Source of the DNA: Punica granatum | Taxonomy: Eukaryota; Streptophyta; Magnoliopsida; Myrtales; Lythraceae | Length of the DNA stretch: 64,000 nucleotides | Direction of reading: 5' to 3' | Assembly (NCBI RefSeq): GCF_007655135.1 | Contig: NC_045129.1 | Span: 34,163,122 to 34,227,121 of the forward strand | The notes under the pieces: generated by a model | What the model was told of the DNA's origin: nothing | What the model saw: only the letters and a program-made list of their open reading frames with translations | Database searches by the model: none | In this document: positions 31,724 to 43,669 of the stretch, one piece after another | Layout: every line of letters begins with the position of its first letter | Position numbering within the stretch: position 1 is the first letter of the stretch | Program-made: the position numbers and the translations under genes

Positions 31724-33159
31724 GCATGAGGACTCGTTCCTCGAAAAAAGAGGCTGCGGCCTCAAAACAGCTGGCTCCCAGCCAGTCGATAAAGAATGAG
31801 GAGCAATCCTCGCACCATAAGGCCTCTGGCCAACCATCCATTGGACAGATCACTGTTGATAGCCAGATAAAAACCTATCGACAGACTCTCCAACAGGAGA
31901 TCGATAAGCAGAGCTGCATGCAGACTCTGCCAGGTAAAATTCCTAAACCCAAAAAGGAGAAACAAACTCTTGCAAAACAGAGTTCCTCTCCCGTCGATAA
32001 TGATGCCGTAGTCCAGCAATGGATTACTGTTTTAAAAGATAAACCAGAAATAGCACAAGTGCTATCTGGGATATCTCCTCCTCAGCTGGAGACTAGCAAG
32101 GGAGAGAGCTCTAGGCAAATCGCCAAAAGAGCAGAAAAAAGTCTCACAACATTTTCCGATAAGGAAACCAGCTCTTCAAAAACAGCACCATGGTTTCCAA
32201 AATCATTATTTCAAACTGTTTTGATTATGGAAGAAGGTTTTTACCATGAAAACCCCTTCTTCGCTGCATCAAAATTGTTTCCCGAAAATTGGTATTTCCG
32301 GCCGTTTGACATTTCAAAAACCCGGGAATATTATGAGAAAATTTTGAGTGATACAGGTTCAGTTGAGTTCAAACACCACCTCGTCTCTGGCTCCTCAAAC
32401 ACCATATCCCACTCTACAGCCAAAATACTCAGAGTGATCCACCCGAGAGAATGGAATGAGGGAAAACCTTACCAAATCCATAAATTCCAAGCCCGGTTCT
32501 CGTCCGATCTCCCCCATAATGCCATGTATTCCTACTGGGATTACCAGCAAGCATGGTACAATGCATTTTTGTACCAAAACCATGAGTTCAGACACACTTG
32601 GCTGATCTTTTTCCATTCTAAAGATATAGCCATATTTCCCTTTTGGTTCGCCCACTGGTGGTCTATCTGGGGTCCTATTCCAGACATACTGCCTCCCATA
32701 ATCCATGAAGCCTATATCATGTTCGCTTCCAGATTCAAACCTCAAGGGAATCAAACCATCTTCCCCGTGCTTCTCCAGTTCTACCAGATCTTTGGATTAT
32801 CATGGGTTCATAATTGGTCTTTCGGATACAAGCCTGATCAACAGACAGGCCTGCAGACACTGGCCAGGATCTTCAAATGCAAATGGTGGGTTAAGCTGAA
32901 GGTAGATCATCTTGACTCCCAATTTGTTCTCAGTTGGTTCCGTAAAAATGCTCTTGTCTCAGACAAGGCACAAGTGGACCACCAAAGCTTTCTCCAGGTC
33001 AAAGCCCGCGCTTCGTCCTTCCTCTCAGCAGCAAAAACTGATGAGGATTACATAGGGCGACTCAGTCAGGTCCTCCTGGAGCTCAAAGAATTAAACACTG
33101 CTTCGTCTGCATCAGAGTCCCACAGGGAACAAGGCGACAGTGATTTCTCATCTGAGTGA
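31720..33159 (+). CDS. Viral second frame, segment A unit 2: orphan 479-aa protein
   Basis: Open along its full length, differing from unit 1 at a few residues (for example Lys3 to Met and one Phe to Ser mid-protein), and identical by eye to unit 3. Same aromatic-rich core and disordered basic N-terminus. Its coupled upstream frame is broken in this unit, so expression by reinitiation may be altered. Confidence 0.82.
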   Translation: MSMRTRSSKKEAAASKQLAPSQSIKNEEQSSHHKASGQPSIGQITVDSQIKTYRQTLQQEIDKQSCMQTLPGKIPKPKKEKQTLAKQSSSPVDNDAVVQQWITVLKDKPEIAQVLSGISPPQLETSKGESSRQIAKRAEKSLTTFSDKETSSSKTAPWFPKSLFQTVLIMEEGFYHENPFFAASKLFPENWYFRPFDISKTREYYEKILSDTGSVEFKHHLVSGSSNTISHSTAKILRVIHPREWNEGKPYQIHKFQARFSSDLPHNAMYSYWDYQQAWYNAFLYQNHEFRHTWLIFFHSKDIAIFPFWFAHWWSIWGPIPDILPPIIHEAYIMFASRFKPQGNQTIFPVLLQFYQIFGLSWVHNWSFGYKPDQQTGLQTLARIFKCKWWVKLKVDHLDSQFVLSWFRKNALVSDKAQVDHQSFLQVKARASSFLSAAKTDEDYIGRLSQVLLELKELNTASSASESHREQGDSDFSSE

Positions 33160-33854
33160 TTGCTAGCCCCAGCAACCGAGAGCGTCCGCCCACTGTTTCA
33201 GACACGTGGATCATTACCGGACAAAAAACCTTTCGGCTCAAAAGGCTATGCCCCGACATAATCAGCGCAATCTCCGGAAGCGTCCCACCACTACTCACAG
33301 TGGTACCATAACGGACAAAAAACCTTTCGGCGAGCGTGCCCGACATAAAGCAGCCTCCTGTCACCTTTTGCGACAAAAAAGGTCACTGTAGCTACAGTAT
33401 ATCCCACTGAGCTCGACAGTAACCCCGCATGTGAGTGCACAGTGTAAAGCTGCACAACGACAAGGCATCCACCACTGCCTATAAGAGTGCCCTTCCTCCA
33501 GCATCGAGGAGGACACACACCCGCAACACATAATTCACTCTTCCTCTCTTCTTCTCTTATCTCTTCCCACATGTAAACATCCGGCTCCCATAACCCGGAT
33601 CCTCCAACCCCCTTTCTGTGTGTAAGTTCCAGTGTAAGCATGGATTGAGTCCTTCCAGACTCTTTCCTTTTATTTTAATGTCTTCTTCTTTTGTTTGTTT
33701 CAAACTCATGTACTCCCTTCAGCCCATCATGGGCTAAGTGTTTGAATAAATCTTCCATGTCGATCTCATATTTATCTTGACAGTCTATGCATATCAGATC
33801 CATGTTCTTCTTGTATTCCATGGTTGTCCCCTACGGATAGATCTCTGGGTAAAA
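33160..33854 (+). promoter_or_regulatory. Viral intergenic/promoter region, copy 2
   Basis: As copy 1: TATAA at 33480-33484, AATAAA at 33745-33750, with the same palindromes and enhancer-like repeat. Confidence 0.85.
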
Positions 33855-33867
33855 TGGTATCAGAGCC
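33855..33867 (+). other. tRNA-Met primer-binding site, unit 3
   Basis: Canonical TGGTATCAGAGCC. Confidence 0.92.
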
Positions 33868-34635
33868 AAGAATAGGTGGGGATAGGATGTATATTCCGTT
33901 GAAGTTACTTAGATCCATGTAGATCTCGTAGGTCATGTTCATCTAGGACCGCCTTCATGGCTGGTAGAAACTCATGTAGCGTTCTCCCAATAGTGTATTC
34001 TTGCATATCCTATACAATGTACTGAAGCTGGTATAAACAAGATAGGAAGAAGGCATAGATCACGTTCTCTTTAGGCTTCTAGATCCATCCACAATGAACT
34101 GATGCTCACAAAAGAAGTAGTGCAATAGGCTCTAATGTCCATCCAGTCGCTCTAATGGACCCTACACATTCACCGTTTGTAGTAACCCGGGGGGAAGTCC
34201 TAAGGTGTACCCGTTTGTAAGTCCCGACGGTTAGGGCAGTTTCAGGGTAAAAATTGGAAATAATCCCGGTAGTGTTATGAACACCGTCTAAGTAGATGGA
34301 GGTTATCGACTGGAGTAGAGTTATCCTAGGGCATTACCGTTCGTAGAGGTACAGCAGTTGGGGTATGGGTCTATATAGATCTCTCAAAGAGTAAGTGAGT
34401 TTTATGTATTTGTCTCCCTACTATTATTGTTAAAACCAGGTACAGCAGTTGGTTAGGGATGTGCTAGGATCCGACGGGAAACACTGTGTGAGGAATCTGC
34501 CGTTCATCCAGGTAAATCTTAGATCTTGATCTTGAGAGAAGCTGGGTAGGAGTATCTGATACGGTATAGCATCTCTGAAATACCTTCTAGGCTGATGGTT
34601 CTATTAGATCTGTAGAGCTTTCGTCTAGGATAGGT
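33868..34635 (+). promoter_or_regulatory. Long untranslated leader, unit 3
   Basis: Matches the unit 2 leader almost base for base; one C to A is seen near 34580. Confidence 0.6.
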
Positions 34636-37600
34636 ATGGAATACCTTAAGGATAGGGAACTGATATGCAAAAGTATAGAAAGTCTTGATAAATGTCTGAT
34701 AGACTGGAAGGTTTATTGTTTTAAAAATATGGATTGGTTTAAAACAAGTTCTTCGAGTACATGTCCTTCTGAAAATAATTTCGATAATGATTCTGTTCTC
34801 AACAGAGAAGAGGTCAATTTGGAATGTTTTGATAAATCTATCGATGATTGGGAGATCCCAAGAATCGCTTCAAAACAGATTTATAAAAACTCAAAATTCC
34901 AACAAATTTTCTCAAAAACCGATTACACCATAACAACGAAGAGCGGGACATTCCCCTAAAAAACTCTTCACAAACCATAAAACTCTTGAATCAAGAGTCC
35001 CTGAAAAAACATAACGATAAATACAACTTCATCCATATAGGGCTTGTCCAAGTGGGCATAAAACCCCTGACCAGAGAAGGTTTAGATACCTCAGTACTCC
35101 TAGTGCTTAGGGATGCTAGGCTTCTGAATTACCATGAATCCATTCTTGGAACAGTAGAGACTAGTCTGTGTGACGGGCCAGTCCATTTCAACTGTTTCCC
35201 AAATTTCACCATGTCCCTCAAAGACCAAAACATAACTCATGGCTTGACCCTGCAAATCAAAACTCACAATTACAAGATTGCTTTAGGCTCCATCCCTTTA
35301 GCCCTTGTATACAGAGTCCATTACAAAACGATGGTCTCAGCATTTGCAACCAAAGCCTTCAACCATAGCCCCAAAGGAGAAACCCTCCTTTTCCAAACTG
35401 ATATTGCCAGGTCAAACACTGTAGTTCCTAGACCAATTAGGTGGAATGAGGTAATTCTTCCTGAAGAATGGGTCTTAGAAGACGCAGTTGCCCCTGAAAA
35501 AATTCAAAATGAGGAACTTAGTCGAGTGAGCCAGTTCCAAGATGGGAGAGTTTCCATAAGCTTTCACCATAGGAGATCAGTCGACATACAGTCAACCTCA
35601 ACCCCATCGATAAATTCTTCCTTTAGAAGCCCTGAGCTTAGAAGGAGATCATTCAATGTTGCCCCATCGGCAAACACTTTTCAAACAGCTACTGAAAACC
35701 CTCCTAGGACTGCCAACCTTAGAGGAATAAGTAGTGTCGCCACCGATATCCCTAGACCAGTGTACTCTGCCCCCATCACAGATGAAACTGAGTCTTCGCC
35801 ACCTTCACCCACATTCTCATCCATAACCGATGCAACCAGAATCAATCCTAATCCTGAGATCTATGTTATTGAGAAAACATTTTCAATAGCCTCAGCCATC
35901 CTTAGGAATGACTTCTGCTCCAAAGAAAATGAAAAAAGAAAAAACTGGTTGTATGATGTCTTTACAAAAAATTACGTAGAGACCATAATGCAAAACAGTT
36001 GGATCTTCTGGATGGAAGAAAATAGAAAGAACATCCTTTTCTGGGATTGGTTTTACCAATTCTTCATGGAAGAAAAGGCTCTCAAATTCAATGAAAATAC
36101 CATAACCTGGAAACTACCTTTTAACAAAACTGTAGTCTCCTCAAAACCCCCTCCAAAATATGTTGAGCCAAAAGAACCTGAGCAAACCAAAAACCTTAGG
36201 TTACTCAACATGATGATCAGGAATACCCGCGCCCAAGAGCATGAAAACCGGGAAAAAGAAAGACTTCAAGCAGAGTTAAAACTTCGCCAAAAACTCAATG
36301 AGCTCCATAAAGAAGTAAAAACTCTGAAAACTGATAAAAAGCTGGTTCAGACCTTGGACGATGCTGAACCCAAACCTGAGTGTAAAAACCAGGAATTCAC
36401 TCATCAGAAATACCTCCTAAAACCTACAATCAAGGTGAACGACTTCCAAGTGGAAGTAACTGCCCTGTTGGATACAGGTGCAGACGCCAATTGTGTGAGG
36501 GAGGGAATAATCCCTAAAAAATACTGCGAATTGACCCATGAATCTTTACGTTCTGCCAGCAACAACAAATTGAAAATCACCCATAAAATTGCAGAAGCAG
36601 AAGTTAAAAATGAAGATTCAACATACAAAACCGGTTTCCTAGTTGTCCAAGACTTAAAAAACGAAGTCATACTAGGAACACCCTTCATTCAGCTCATTAA
36701 ACCCTTCCTGCTCACCAATTCAGGCATAAAAACGGTGTACTTAGGAAGCAAAACCCTTTTCCCTTTCGTAACAAAACCTGTAACCAGAAATCTGGACATG
36801 ATACAGGCAGCTGAGAGGCAAATAGGTTGGGTAAAAGATGAGATCTCTCACCATAATGTTGAAAATCTGCTCCAAAAACCAGATTGGAAACAAAAATCGA
36901 TAATCTCGACAGGCTGATTTAGGAGTCAGTTTGTGGAGAAACCCCAAACGCTTTCTGGGATAGGAAGCAGCATGTCATCGACTTACCTTATGAAAAGGAT
37001 TTCGATGAGAAAAATATCCCAACAAAAGCCAGACCCATTCAGATGAACCAAGAGTTGGAAAGACACTGCAAGGTAGAAATCCAAGACCTCTTGAACAAAA
37101 AATTGATTAGGCCTAGTAAGTCTCCCTGGAGTTGTTCAGTCTTCTACGTGAACAAAAATGCTGAGCTTGAAAGAGGAGTCCCCAGGTTAGTAATCAATTA
37201 CAAGCCCTTGAACCAAGCCTTAAGGTGGATTAGGTACCCCATACCTAACAAAAAAGATTTGCTCCAAAGACTCCATGATTCAAAAATATTTTCAAAATTC
37301 GACATGAAGTCAGGTTTTTGGCAAATTCAAATCGCCGAAAAGGACAAATACAAAACTGCATTCACAGTTCCGTTTGGCCAGTACGAATGGAATGTAATGC
37401 CATTTGGGCTCAAAAATGCCCCATCTGAATTTCAGAAAATCATGAATGACATCTTTGGTGAATACTCCGATTTCATAATTGTATACATCGATGATGTCCT
37501 CATATTTTCCAAAACCCCTGATTCTCATTTCAGACATCTGAAGCATTTTCTGAGGGTCACCTCGATAAATGGTTTGACTGTGTCTCCGACTAAAGTCTGC

Positions 37601-38308
37601 CTCTTCCAAACCAAAATCCGATTCCTAGGGCACAACATCAGCAGGGGCACCATAATCCCCATCAACAGGTCCATCCAGTTTGCTGATAGGTTCCCTGATC
37701 AAATCCATGATAAAAAACAGCTTCAAAGGTTCTTAGGAAGTCTAAACTACGTTGTAGATTTCTTCCCTGGCCTAAGTAAGCTTTGCAAACCCCTCCATAA
37801 CAGGTTAAAGAATTCTCCTCCACCATGGACGGATGAACAAACCAAAATTGTGAAGCAAATCAAGCTTCAAATCAAAAATCTGCCTTGCTTGCACTTGGCA
37901 GATCCTTCTGCAAAAAAGATTGTTGAAACGGACGCCTCTGAAGAAGGATACGGAGGAATCTTGAAACAATCCAAAAATGGACTTGAGCAAGTTGTTCAGT
38001 TCACATCAAAACATTGGAACCCTACCCAGAAGAATTACTCAACAATAAAAAAAGAAATTCTTTTTGTGGTCCTTTGCATTTCTAAATTTCAATATGATCT
38101 TCTAAACCAAAGGTTTTTACTTCGGATTGATTGCAAATCTGCAAAAGAGGTTCTTCAAAAAGATGTTCAAAACATTGCATCAAAACAGATTTTTGCCCGC
38201 TGGCAAGCTATCTTGAGTGTATTTGATTTTGACATTGAATTCATAAAAGGTGAGACTAACAGTCTCCCTGACTTCCTGACAAGAGAATTCCTGCAGGTAC
38301 CAACATGA
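34636..38308 (+). pseudogene. Viral polyprotein, segment A unit 3, two frameshifts and a nonsense change
   Basis: Relative to unit 1, one base is missing near 34938 (before the movement-protein core) and one near 36895 (A run). In addition, a C to T change makes an in-frame-equivalent TAG at 36920-36922, just upstream of the RT region. The piece 34986-36917 still covers movement protein, linker and protease; the piece 37043-38308 covers RT and RNase H. The nonsense substitution is not a homopolymer artefact, so this copy is genuinely decayed. A Ser to Phe change lies in RNase H (about 38061). Confidence 0.9.
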
Positions 38309-39744
38309 GCATGAGGACTCGTTCCTCGAAAAAAGAGGCTGCGGCCTCAAAACAGCTGGCTCCCAGCCAGTCGATAAAGAATGAGGAGCAATCCTCGCAC
38401 CATAAGGCCTCTGGCCAACCATCCATTGGACAGATCACTGTTGATAGCCAGATAAAAACCTATCGACAGACTCTCCAACAGGAGATCGATAAGCAGAGCT
38501 GCATGCAGACTCTGCCAGGTAAAATTCCTAAACCCAAAAAGGAGAAACAAACTCTTGCAAAACAGAGTTCCTCTCCCGTCGATAATGATGCCGTAGTCCA
38601 GCAATGGATTACTGTTTTAAAAGATAAACCAGAAATAGCACAAGTGCTATCTGGGATATCTCCTCCTCAGCTGGAGACTAGCAAGGGAGAGAGCTCTAGG
38701 CAAATCGCCAAAAGAGCAGAAAAAAGTCTCACAACATTTTCCGATAAGGAAACCAGCTCTTCAAAAACAGCACCATGGTTTCCAAAATCATTATTTCAAA
38801 CTGTTTTGATTATGGAAGAAGGTTTTTACCATGAAAACCCCTTCTTCGCTGCATCAAAATTGTTTCCCGAAAATTGGTATTTCCGGCCGTTTGACATTTC
38901 AAAAACCCGGGAATATTATGAGAAAATTTTGAGTGATACAGGTTCAGTTGAGTTCAAACACCACCTCGTCTCTGGCTCCTCAAACACCATATCCCACTCT
39001 ACAGCCAAAATACTCAGAGTGATCCACCCGAGAGAATGGAATGAGGGAAAACCTTACCAAATCCATAAATTCCAAGCCCGGTTCTCGTCCGATCTCCCCC
39101 ATAATGCCATGTATTCCTACTGGGATTACCAGCAAGCATGGTACAATGCATTTTTGTACCAAAACCATGAGTTCAGACACACTTGGCTGATCTTTTTCCA
39201 TTCTAAAGATATAGCCATATTTCCCTTTTGGTTCGCCCACTGGTGGTCTATCTGGGGTCCTATTCCAGACATACTGCCTCCCATAATCCATGAAGCCTAT
39301 ATCATGTTCGCTTCCAGATTCAAACCTCAAGGGAATCAAACCATCTTCCCCGTGCTTCTCCAGTTCTACCAGATCTTTGGATTATCATGGGTTCATAATT
39401 GGTCTTTCGGATACAAGCCTGATCAACAGACAGGCCTGCAGACACTGGCCAGGATCTTCAAATGCAAATGGTGGGTTAAGCTGAAGGTAGATCATCTTGA
39501 CTCCCAATTTGTTCTCAGTTGGTTCCGTAAAAATGCTCTTGTCTCAGACAAGGCACAAGTGGACCACCAAAGCTTTCTCCAGGTCAAAGCCCGCGCTTCG
39601 TCCTTCCTCTCAGCAGCAAAAACTGATGAGGATTACATAGGGCGACTCAGTCAGGTCCTCCTGGAGCTCAAAGAATTAAACACTGCTTCGTCTGCATCAG
39701 AGTCCCACAGGGAACAAGGCGACAGTGATTTCTCATCTGAGTGA
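38305..39744 (+). CDS. Viral second frame, segment A unit 3: orphan 479-aa protein
   Basis: Full-length open frame, identical by eye to the unit 2 protein. It overlaps the upstream stop by the same ATGA. Intact here although the upstream frame has decayed, which is consistent with a young array. Confidence 0.82.
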   Translation: MSMRTRSSKKEAAASKQLAPSQSIKNEEQSSHHKASGQPSIGQITVDSQIKTYRQTLQQEIDKQSCMQTLPGKIPKPKKEKQTLAKQSSSPVDNDAVVQQWITVLKDKPEIAQVLSGISPPQLETSKGESSRQIAKRAEKSLTTFSDKETSSSKTAPWFPKSLFQTVLIMEEGFYHENPFFAASKLFPENWYFRPFDISKTREYYEKILSDTGSVEFKHHLVSGSSNTISHSTAKILRVIHPREWNEGKPYQIHKFQARFSSDLPHNAMYSYWDYQQAWYNAFLYQNHEFRHTWLIFFHSKDIAIFPFWFAHWWSIWGPIPDILPPIIHEAYIMFASRFKPQGNQTIFPVLLQFYQIFGLSWVHNWSFGYKPDQQTGLQTLARIFKCKWWVKLKVDHLDSQFVLSWFRKNALVSDKAQVDHQSFLQVKARASSFLSAAKTDEDYIGRLSQVLLELKELNTASSASESHREQGDSDFSSE

Positions 39745-40437
39745 TTGCTAGCCCCAGCAACCGAGAGCGTCCGCCCACTGTTTCAGACACGTGGATCATT
39801 ACCGGACAAAAAACCTTTCGGCTCAAAAGGCTATGCCCCGACATAATCAGCGCAATCTCCGGAAGCGTCCCACCACTACTCACAGTGGTACCATAACGGA
39901 CAAAAAACCTTTCGGCGAGCGTGCCCGACATAAAGCAGCCTCCTGTCACCTTTTGCGACAAAAAAGGTCACTGTAGCTACAGTATATCCCACTGAGCTCG
40001 ACAGTAACCCCGCATGTGAGTGCACAGTGTAAAGCTGCACAGCGACAAGGCATCCACCACTGCCTATAAGAGTGCCCTTCCTCCAGCATCGAGGAGGACA
40101 CACACCCGCAACACATAATTCACTCTTCCTCTCTTCTTCTCTTATCTCTTCCCACATGTAAACATCCGGCTCCCATAACCCGGATCCTCCAACCCCCTTT
40201 CTGTGTGTAAGTTCCAGTGTAAGCATGGATTGAGTCTTTCCAGACTCTTTCCTTTTATTTTAATGTCTTCTTCTTTTGTTTGTTTCAAACTCATGTACTC
40301 CCTTCAGCCCATCATGGGCTAAGTGTTTGAATAAATCTTCCATGTCGATCTCATATTTATCTTGACTGTCTATGCATATCAGATCCATGTTCTTCTTGTA
40401 TTCCATGGTTGTCCCCTACGGATAGATCTCTGGGTAA
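39745..40437 (+). promoter_or_regulatory. Viral intergenic/promoter region, copy 3, cut at the primer site
   Basis: Complete promoter (TATAAG at 40065-40070) and AATAAA (40330-40335). Viral identity stops at 40437, within three bases of where the primer-binding site would start. It faces the polyamine transporter gene at 41046. Confidence 0.85.
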
Positions 40438-41045
40438 CTTCATCTATTTATGTGAAAGTAAATAGAAAATTTATTATAAAAAAATGATTTAAAAAATATA
40501 AGCTAAAAATTGTTATTAAATTGAGAAAAGACAAAACAGTAATGATCACAATTTTAAATTTGAAAAATAATAAAATCGAGTTGGGTAGAGTAATTTTTTT
40601 TATTTAAATGCCAATCAAAGCCCGATGTTTGTTATTTTAGGTTTTACATTCGGCTCCTGGAACAAACCTTAGTAAATTTTGAACGATGCCAAAAAGGGAG
40701 TATATGAGCGCGCCCTTGGGTCATGCTGATTATATAGATGAATTTATCGTTCCTAGGAACATGTAATTCCAGTATAATATCTTCCACTTGAAAAATGTGT
40801 GCATTGTATTATAATTTTGCAAATCTTTATTTCTTCACAAATAACGTTTAATCTAATGATGAGGACAAAATATGTAATATATAGAGCTAAGTGGGAGGCT
40901 TTATGGAACATAGGAAGCTGTTTCCTCCCTAACTATATAGTTTATTCAACGACTCCTTTCTATAATGTTGAAAGCGTGCGCCAATGATGGAGTCTACATT
41001 ATATAAAAGAGCACGAATCGAACTTGTTCTCGCTGCCCGACAACA
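40438..41045. other. Right flank of the viral array and promoter region of the first transporter
   Basis: AT-rich host DNA. TATATAAA at about 41000-41007 is a possible TATA box, but it is only about 40 bp before the ATG, so the true start may be upstream. Confidence 0.45.
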
Positions 41046-42458
41046 ATGTCTCCTCAAACCTCTCCCAAACGGCCTGAACCGGCCGACGAACTCCCCATCA
41101 CCGCCGCTCCGACAACTGCTTCATCGACTGTGGGAACATCGAACAAGCTCACTCTCGTCCCGCTCATCTTCCTGATCTACTTTGAGGTCGCCGGCGGGCC
41201 GTATGGGGAGGAGCCCACGGTGCAAGCGGCGGGCCCCCTGCTCGCTATACTCGGTTTCCTCATCTTCCCCTTCATCTGGAGTGTCCCCGAAGCGCTCATC
41301 ACCGCCGAGCTCTCCACTGCGTTCCCGGGCAATGGTGGGTTCGTTGTCTGGGCCGAGCGTGCCTTCGGACCCTTCCCAGGCTCCATGATGGGCTCCTGGA
41401 AGTTCCTCAGCGGCGTCATCAACATCGCAGCCTTCCCTGTCCTCTGCATCGATTACCTAAAGAAGCTATTCCCTGTGTTCGAGTCGGGCTGGCCTCGGAT
41501 ACTAGCCGTGGTCCTTTCCACCTGCGGCCTCTCCTTCCTCAACTTCACCGGCCTCAATATCGTCGGGTATGGAGCAGTCCTCCTCGGTATCGTCTCTTTG
41601 ATGCCATTCATCCTAATGTCCCTCATCGCGATCCCGAAGATCAAACCTCATCGATGGGGCAGTCTGGGGCAGAAGGGCGTGGACAAAGACTGGAACCTTT
41701 ACTTCAATACTCTGTTCTGGAACCTTAACTTCTGGGATAATGTCAGCACATTGGCCGGGGAAGTCGACGAGCCGCAAAAGACTTTCCCGACCGCCTTGTT
41801 CTTCGCTGTGATCTTCACCTGCGTCTCCTACATTATCCCTCTCTTCGCAGTGACCGGGGCCCTGCCCCTTGATCAGATGCAGTGGGAATCGGGATTCCAC
41901 GCGGTGGCTGCGGGGATCATAGCAGGGAAATGGCTCAAGATATGGGTTGAGGTCGGGGCGGTCCTGTCTGCAATTGGCCTCTTCGAGGCCCAGCTCAGCA
42001 GCAGTGCGTATCAGCTACTAGGCATGGCTGACCTCGGGTTCCTGCCAGGGTTCTTCGCGACCCGGCACAGGAAGTTCGGGACCCCGTGGGTCGGGATCCT
42101 AGTCTCAGCATCGATCGCGCTTGCTGTCTCCTTCATGGACTTCACGGACATCGTCTCCTCGGCAAACTTCCTGTACAGCCTAGGGATGCTGCTCGAGTTT
42201 GCATCATTCATCTGGCTCCGGTGGAAGTTGCCTTCGATCAAGAGGCCTTACCGGGTCCCATTGAACGTTCCCGGGCTCGTGATCATGTGCCTGATCCCGT
42301 CCGGGTTCTTGGTGGTGATCATGAAGTATGCCACCGGGGTTGTGTATCTGATCAGTGGGCTGATGACTGTGGGAGCCATTGGGTGGTTCTTCCTGATGAG
42401 GTTCTGCAAGTCCAAGAAGATCTTCAAGTTCAACAATGCCACAGAAATTCAAGAATGA
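41046..42458 (+). CDS. Polyamine/LAT-family transporter, intronless (470 aa)
   Basis: A member of the plant PUT/LAT subfamily of the APC amino-acid/polyamine transporters (RMV1 type), which take up spermidine, putrescine and paraquat by H+ exchange at plasma or inner membranes. After a hydrophilic, Pro/Thr-rich N-terminus (about 40 residues) come about twelve hydrophobic helices. Family blocks: [90 protein letters not shown] and LKRPY-like IKRPYRVP. The start at 41046 is the first ATG giving the family N-terminus. Length is as expected. It forms a tandem pair with 43670-45367, in which the equivalent position carries an intron. Nothing is broken. The viral array ends about 600 bp upstream. 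Confidence 0.92.
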   Translation: MSPQTSPKRPEPADELPITAAPTTASSTVGTSNKLTLVPLIFLIYFEVAGGPYGEEPTVQAAGPLLAILGFLIFPFIWSVPEALITAELSTAFPGNGGFVVWAERAFGPFPGSMMGSWKFLSGVINIAAFPVLCIDYLKKLFPVFESGWPRILAVVLSTCGLSFLNFTGLNIVGYGAVLLGIVSLMPFILMSLIAIPKIKPHRWGSLGQKGVDKDWNLYFNTLFWNLNFWDNVSTLAGEVDEPQKTFPTALFFAVIFTCVSYIIPLFAVTGALPLDQMQWESGFHAVAAGIIAGKWLKIWVEVGAVLSAIGLFEAQLSSSAYQLLGMADLGFLPGFFATRHRKFGTPWVGILVSASIALAVSFMDFTDIVSSANFLYSLGMLLEFASFIWLRWKLPSIKRPYRVPLNVPGLVIMCLIPSGFLVVIMKYATGVVYLISGLMTVGAIGWFFLMRFCKSKKIFKFNNATEIQE

Positions 42459-43669
42459 TTCTCAAGTACAAATTGATTTTTGTTTTTGGGTTGGGGGAGA
42501 CTATGAAATGCCCTCAAACTCATTAACATAGTGCTTGGCAATGGAGTGGAGCAAAACTCGACTCGACTCCAAATATTTATATGTATATTTAAATGAGATT
42601 ATAATAATGATTAGAAAAAATATATGTATATTGCACCGAAAAAAAGTATATGTGAAAATTTATTATTAAATTGAGGAAGAAGATAAAAAAAAATTCATGA
42701 TTATGTTGTTAATTATTGAAAATGTAATAAATAATTAAGAAAATTTAATATTAAAACATCGAATTAAATGGTAGTTAAAAAAATGTGAGAAAATTTATTT
42801 TTATTCAACTGAAGAAAAAGTAAAGTGAAATATTTTTCAGTCCGCAAACAAATGGACTAGTATAATTGACTCTTATATTAGTTAAGACATGACTTATATA
42901 TGTTGTACACGAAATGCTTTCAATGAATTCTCGAAGTCATGGATTGGTGGTAAAGTGTGGTTTTCCAATTCATTCTCGTCTATTGTTGGATTATATTTAT
43001 GGGAGAGTTACAACATATTCTTGTTTTTTTCCCAATTTATTCTGGAATTTTTTCATTTATTTATATTTTGGTTCACATGTATTATACCTTATCTTATCTC
43101 CATCAGTTTGATTTTTTTTGAGATGGGCAATCTTTGATTTTTTATCAAGCAGTGTTATCCTATGCAGCCTCAAACGTGGACGATATGATTGCACAAATTT
43201 CAATTTGTTTATTTTTCTCCCGGTTTTATGGGTAGCATAAATTTATTATTTAAAAAACCTAATTATAGTGGTTGGTGGCGAAATAATAATAATAACAACA
43301 TTATTATTATATTCTTTTTTAAAATTCTAAATTTTTAAATATTTTATTTCGAAATCCAAAACAGAGTAGTTTTGATTTTTCTTATTATTATTTAAGGACG
43401 GCATCAGTCCGCGTTCAAGTCAGCTTTCCGTCCTGCCAGTTAGTGATTGGACTAATCAGCAGCAAGGTCACAAGGGCATATCTCTACGCCCGGTGTATGA
43501 ATACTGAACCCGACAAGGTCACCTGATTGAGGCCCCCAACCGACAGTCAAATCAAGTCATCCTGGGCTTGCGTACGCCGGGTTTACCTATGTACTTCCCC
43601 CCTATAGGAATCATAAGGAATCTTTGCCTTCTCATCGTGGCCGACAAATCTCGTCAGACTGAAACGTAA
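42459..43669. other. Intergenic region between the tandem transporters
   Basis: AT-rich with no reading frame of interest. A GC-richer patch at 43400-43665 should hold the promoter and 5' UTR of the second transporter. Confidence 0.4.

Larger units (their letters stand above)
18849..40437 (+). mobile_element. Endogenous pararetrovirus array (Caulimoviridae-like): partial segment B plus three tandem segment-A genomes
   Basis: Segment-B remnant 18849-20688 is followed by segment-A units 20689-27270, 27271-33854 and 33855-40437 (6,582, 6,584 and 6,583 bp), counted from one tRNA-Met primer site to the next. Gene order is movement protein-protease-RT-RNase H, then a second frame, then a promoter/poly(A) region. 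There is no integrase and no LTR, and a caulimovirid-type TGGTATCAGAGCC primer site is present. The units differ by only scattered bases. Unit 1 has both frames open; units 2 and 3 carry single-base losses in the first frame, and unit 3 also a nonsense change. Units 2 and 3 share variants against unit 1 (for example the third codon of the second frame), so they are closest relatives. Whether the array formed before or after integration is not known. No target duplication is visible at the edges. Confidence 0.92.

Noticed and set aside
21465..40437. Gypsy-type LTR retrotransposon as the source of the RT-containing repeats
   Set aside because: No integrase, no LTR and no gag-pol layout. A movement protein is fused upstream of the protease, and the promoter plus poly(A) signal precede the primer site, as in pararetroviruses.
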